6,343 bases of DNA from a bacterium (GTDB lineage: Bacteria > Hydrogenedentota > Hydrogenedentia > Hydrogenedentiales > SLHB01), in assembly GCA_024231375.1 (NCBI GenBank), contig JAAEQP010000897.1:1-6343 (forward strand), in the 5' to 3' direction. The first letter of the stretch is position 1; each line of letters opens with the position of its first letter. This document shows positions 4,934 to 6,343 of this stretch, piece by piece. The notes beneath the pieces are model-generated. The model saw only the letters and a program-made list of their open reading frames with translations, had not been told where the DNA came from and did not search any database. A program made the translations under genes and the position numbers.

Positions 4934-6343
4934 ATGATACCCATGATTGGCCGATTGATGATTCTCTCCAGCGTCCTCATGGCCGCCACGGCCTCGGGGC
5001 AGCCGCAGGTAGAACGTTGGGACCAATGGACCAATTCTCTCTCGCCGCGCGGCGAGCAGGGGGCCCCCATCCTGCTTGCACGAGAAGGCAAGGCCCTCTA
5101 TCGAATTGTCCTCCCGGAGAAGCCGACGACGATGGAGCGCAAAGCCGCGGGAGACCTCGCCAAGTGGCTCAAGGACATGACGGGGGCTCGGTTTACGACG
5201 GTCTCCGATTCGGATGCCCCTCAAGATCGGGAGATATCCATAGGCAACACCAGCCGCGTGCCCAAGGCCGTCGCGAAGATCGACCTCCAACGCCACGGCT
5301 ACCAAATCGCCCGTGACGAGACCAGGCTGCTTGTTCGTGGCGGAACCCGCCGCGGAATACTCAACGGCGTCTACGCCCTGCTCGAGGAAGATCTGGGCTG
5401 CCGGTGGTATGACAATCGTACCGGGCTGCGCATCCCTTTGCGACCCGCCTTGGAGTTCGCCCCTGTGTGCCGCGTGTCCGTTCCGAAACTTCTAGCCCGC
5501 GACCCCTGGTACTTTCTCGGGTGGGACCGGGATTTCGCCGTCGCCAACCGTATCACGCCCCTCGCCGCCACGCGCCACCACAAGAACGCGCGCGAGATTC
5601 CCGGTGAGTGGGGCGGCGGCATGCGCTACTTCCCTGCCGAACTCTGGGTACACAGCTATCATTGGCTCGTGCCGCCCCAGGAATACCTCGACGACCATCC
5701 CGAGTATTTCATGCTCGACAAGAAGGGAAAGCGCATCGGCCGCCAGCTCTGCGAAACCAATCCCGCCGTGGCGAAGGTCATCGTCGAGAAGATCTTTGAG
5801 GTGCTCGATGCCCATCCCGACATCCAGTTGATCAGTGTGTCGAAGAACGATGGCGGAGGCACCTGCCAATGCAAGAAGTGCCGCTCGCTCAACGAGGCGG
5901 AAGGGTCCGACGCCGCCAGCCTGCTCACTCTGGTCAACCGTGTTGCGGACAAAGTCGAGAAGAAGTACCCGGACGTAATCATCACCACCCTGGCTTACCT
6001 TGAGACCATCCGCCCGCCCAAGACTCTGCGCCCTCACGAGAACGTAGGCATTCGGGTGTGCAACGACAAGGTGTCCTGGCGCAAACCGTTCACTCCCGCC
6101 GAGCAAGAGCCCGAGTACGTGGCCATGGTGGAGCGCTGGTCCGAAGTCTGCAACCGCATCTACGCCTGGGACTATGGCATCAACTTCAGTCATCAAATCG
6201 CCCCCATGCCCAACATGGACACCATCGCCAGCAATATCCGTTTCTTCGTGCGGAACAATGCACAAGGCTACATGGCACAGTCCAACTACGAGAGCGGGTG
6301 CGCTGAGCGCGAATGGATGCGTTGCTGGGTGATCTCGAAACTG
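4934..6343 (+). CDS. Secreted DUF4838 / glycoside-hydrolase-like protein, C-terminus cut by window edge
   Basis: 470 codons are present with no stop. The ATG at 4934 has GGAGG 6 nt upstream; an ATG three codons later is less well placed. A signal peptide is seen: R7, hydrophobic stretch L8-A20, then A-T-A-S-G-Q, cleavage around residues 20-22. Residues about 55-165 resemble the small alpha/beta domain found before the catalytic barrel in alpha-glucuronidases and GH20 enzymes, ending in R-R-G-I-L-N-G-V-Y (139-147) and L-G-C-R-W-Y (154-159). The DUF4838 core follows: H-P-E-Y-F (255-259), L-C-E-T-N-P (272-277), S-V-S-K-N-D-G-G (301-308), C-x-C-x-x-C (311-316), V-W/A-W-D-Y type A-W-D-Y (411-414) and N-I-R-F-F (434-438). 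Such proteins are common in polysaccharide-degrading bacteria and probably act outside the cytoplasm on glycans, but no substrate can be read here. It is divergent from the activator gene and probably not part of its operon. Confidence 0.92.
   Translation, partial: MIPMIGRLMILSSVLMAATASGQPQVERWDQWTNSLSPRGEQGAPILLAREGKALYRIVLPEKPTTMERKAAGDLAKWLKDMTGARFTTVSDSDAPQDREISIGNTSRVPKAVAKIDLQRHGYQIARDETRLLVRGGTRRGILNGVYALLEEDLGCRWYDNRTGLRIPLRPALEFAPVCRVSVPKLLARDPWYFLGWDRDFAVANRITPLAATRHHKNAREIPGEWGGGMRYFPAELWVHSYHWLVPPQEYLDDHPEYFMLDKKGKRIGRQLCETNPAVAKVIVEKIFEVLDAHPDIQLISVSKNDGGGTCQCKKCRSLNEAEGSDAASLLTLVNRVADKVEKKYPDVIITTLAYLETIRPPKTLRPHENVGIRVCNDKVSWRKPFTPAEQEPEYVAMVERWSEVCNRIYAWDYGINFSHQIAPMPNMDTIASNIRFFVRNNAQGYMAQSNYESGCAEREWMRCWVISKL

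Noticed and set aside
3635..5305. 556-codon minus-strand open frame
   Set aside because: It is a shifted frame over the activator gene (fragments such as '[12 protein letters not shown]' are frame-shifted Walker A) and antisense to the DUF4838 gene.
3355..5316. 653-codon plus-strand open frame
   Set aside because: It covers the antisense of the activator gene and runs into the start of the DUF4838 gene in another frame. Its product is low-complexity His/Arg/Gln-rich, typical of a GC-rich shadow.
5492..6265. 257-codon minus-strand open frame
   Set aside because: It is antisense to the DUF4838 core, which has recognisable conserved motifs, a signal peptide and a ribosome site. The minus-strand product shows none.
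1..6343. Codon-ending difference between strands (G-ending codons in the minus genes, C-ending in the DUF4838 gene) as a sign of transfer
   Set aside because: By eye both patterns reflect a C-rich plus strand, so simple replication-strand skew explains it. A whole-genome codon comparison would be needed to claim transfer.

Overview
The window holds five real genes, two of them cut by the window edges. The DNA is GC-rich, every start has a clear Shine-Dalgarno sequence, and coding density is high. One gene encodes a secreted DUF4838 / glycoside-hydrolase-like protein. It sits beside a COG1033-type RND exporter and an NtrC-type sigma-54 activator. This mix is typical of the Planctomycetota, Verrucomicrobiota, Lentisphaerota and Hydrogenedentota neighbourhood. 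The placement is inferred from gene content only; there is no rRNA or marker gene in the window.

Left part (1-2998, minus strand): a three-gene cluster read right to left. It starts with a 66-residue DUF2892 membrane protein, followed by a thioredoxin-fold protein whose CxxC site is gone (W-S-V-L-G in place of W-C-G-P-C). The third gene is a large RND/MMPL-family exporter that runs off the left edge. Gaps are 105 and 29 bases, and the 105-base gap holds two perfect GC-rich hairpins. The exporter carries a 12-residue tandem repeat (LP-x-GLGGDEEP type) in its second periplasmic loop.

Middle (2999-3282): a 284-base control region. It contains a well-formed sigma-54 (-24/-12) promoter, TGGCATCGGAGCTGCA, pointing into the DUF2892 gene. 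About 115-165 bases further upstream are helically phased CGTTAC repeats inside inverted repeats, the normal place for an activator-binding enhancer.

Right of that (3283-4746, minus strand): a sigma-54 enhancer-binding protein with PAS sensor, AAA+ and Fis-type HTH domains. It has intact GAFTGA and Walker motifs and four cysteines in or next to the PAS domain. The likely logic is that this protein senses a (possibly redox or metal) signal, binds the repeats and switches on the DUF2892, thioredoxin-like and RND genes. Activator, enhancer, promoter and targets all lie in this window.

Right part (4747-6343): a 187-base divergent control region, then a plus-strand gene for a secreted DUF4838 protein that runs off the right edge. 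The divergent region holds a sigma-70-like promoter, a 7-bp-arm inverted repeat with two TCGTGAC repeats 10 bp apart, and a weaker sigma-54-like element. The TCGTGAC repeats resemble the TCGTTAC motif of the enhancer, which suggests autoregulation or shared control. No tRNA, rRNA, CRISPR array, insertion sequence or convincing rho-independent terminator was found.
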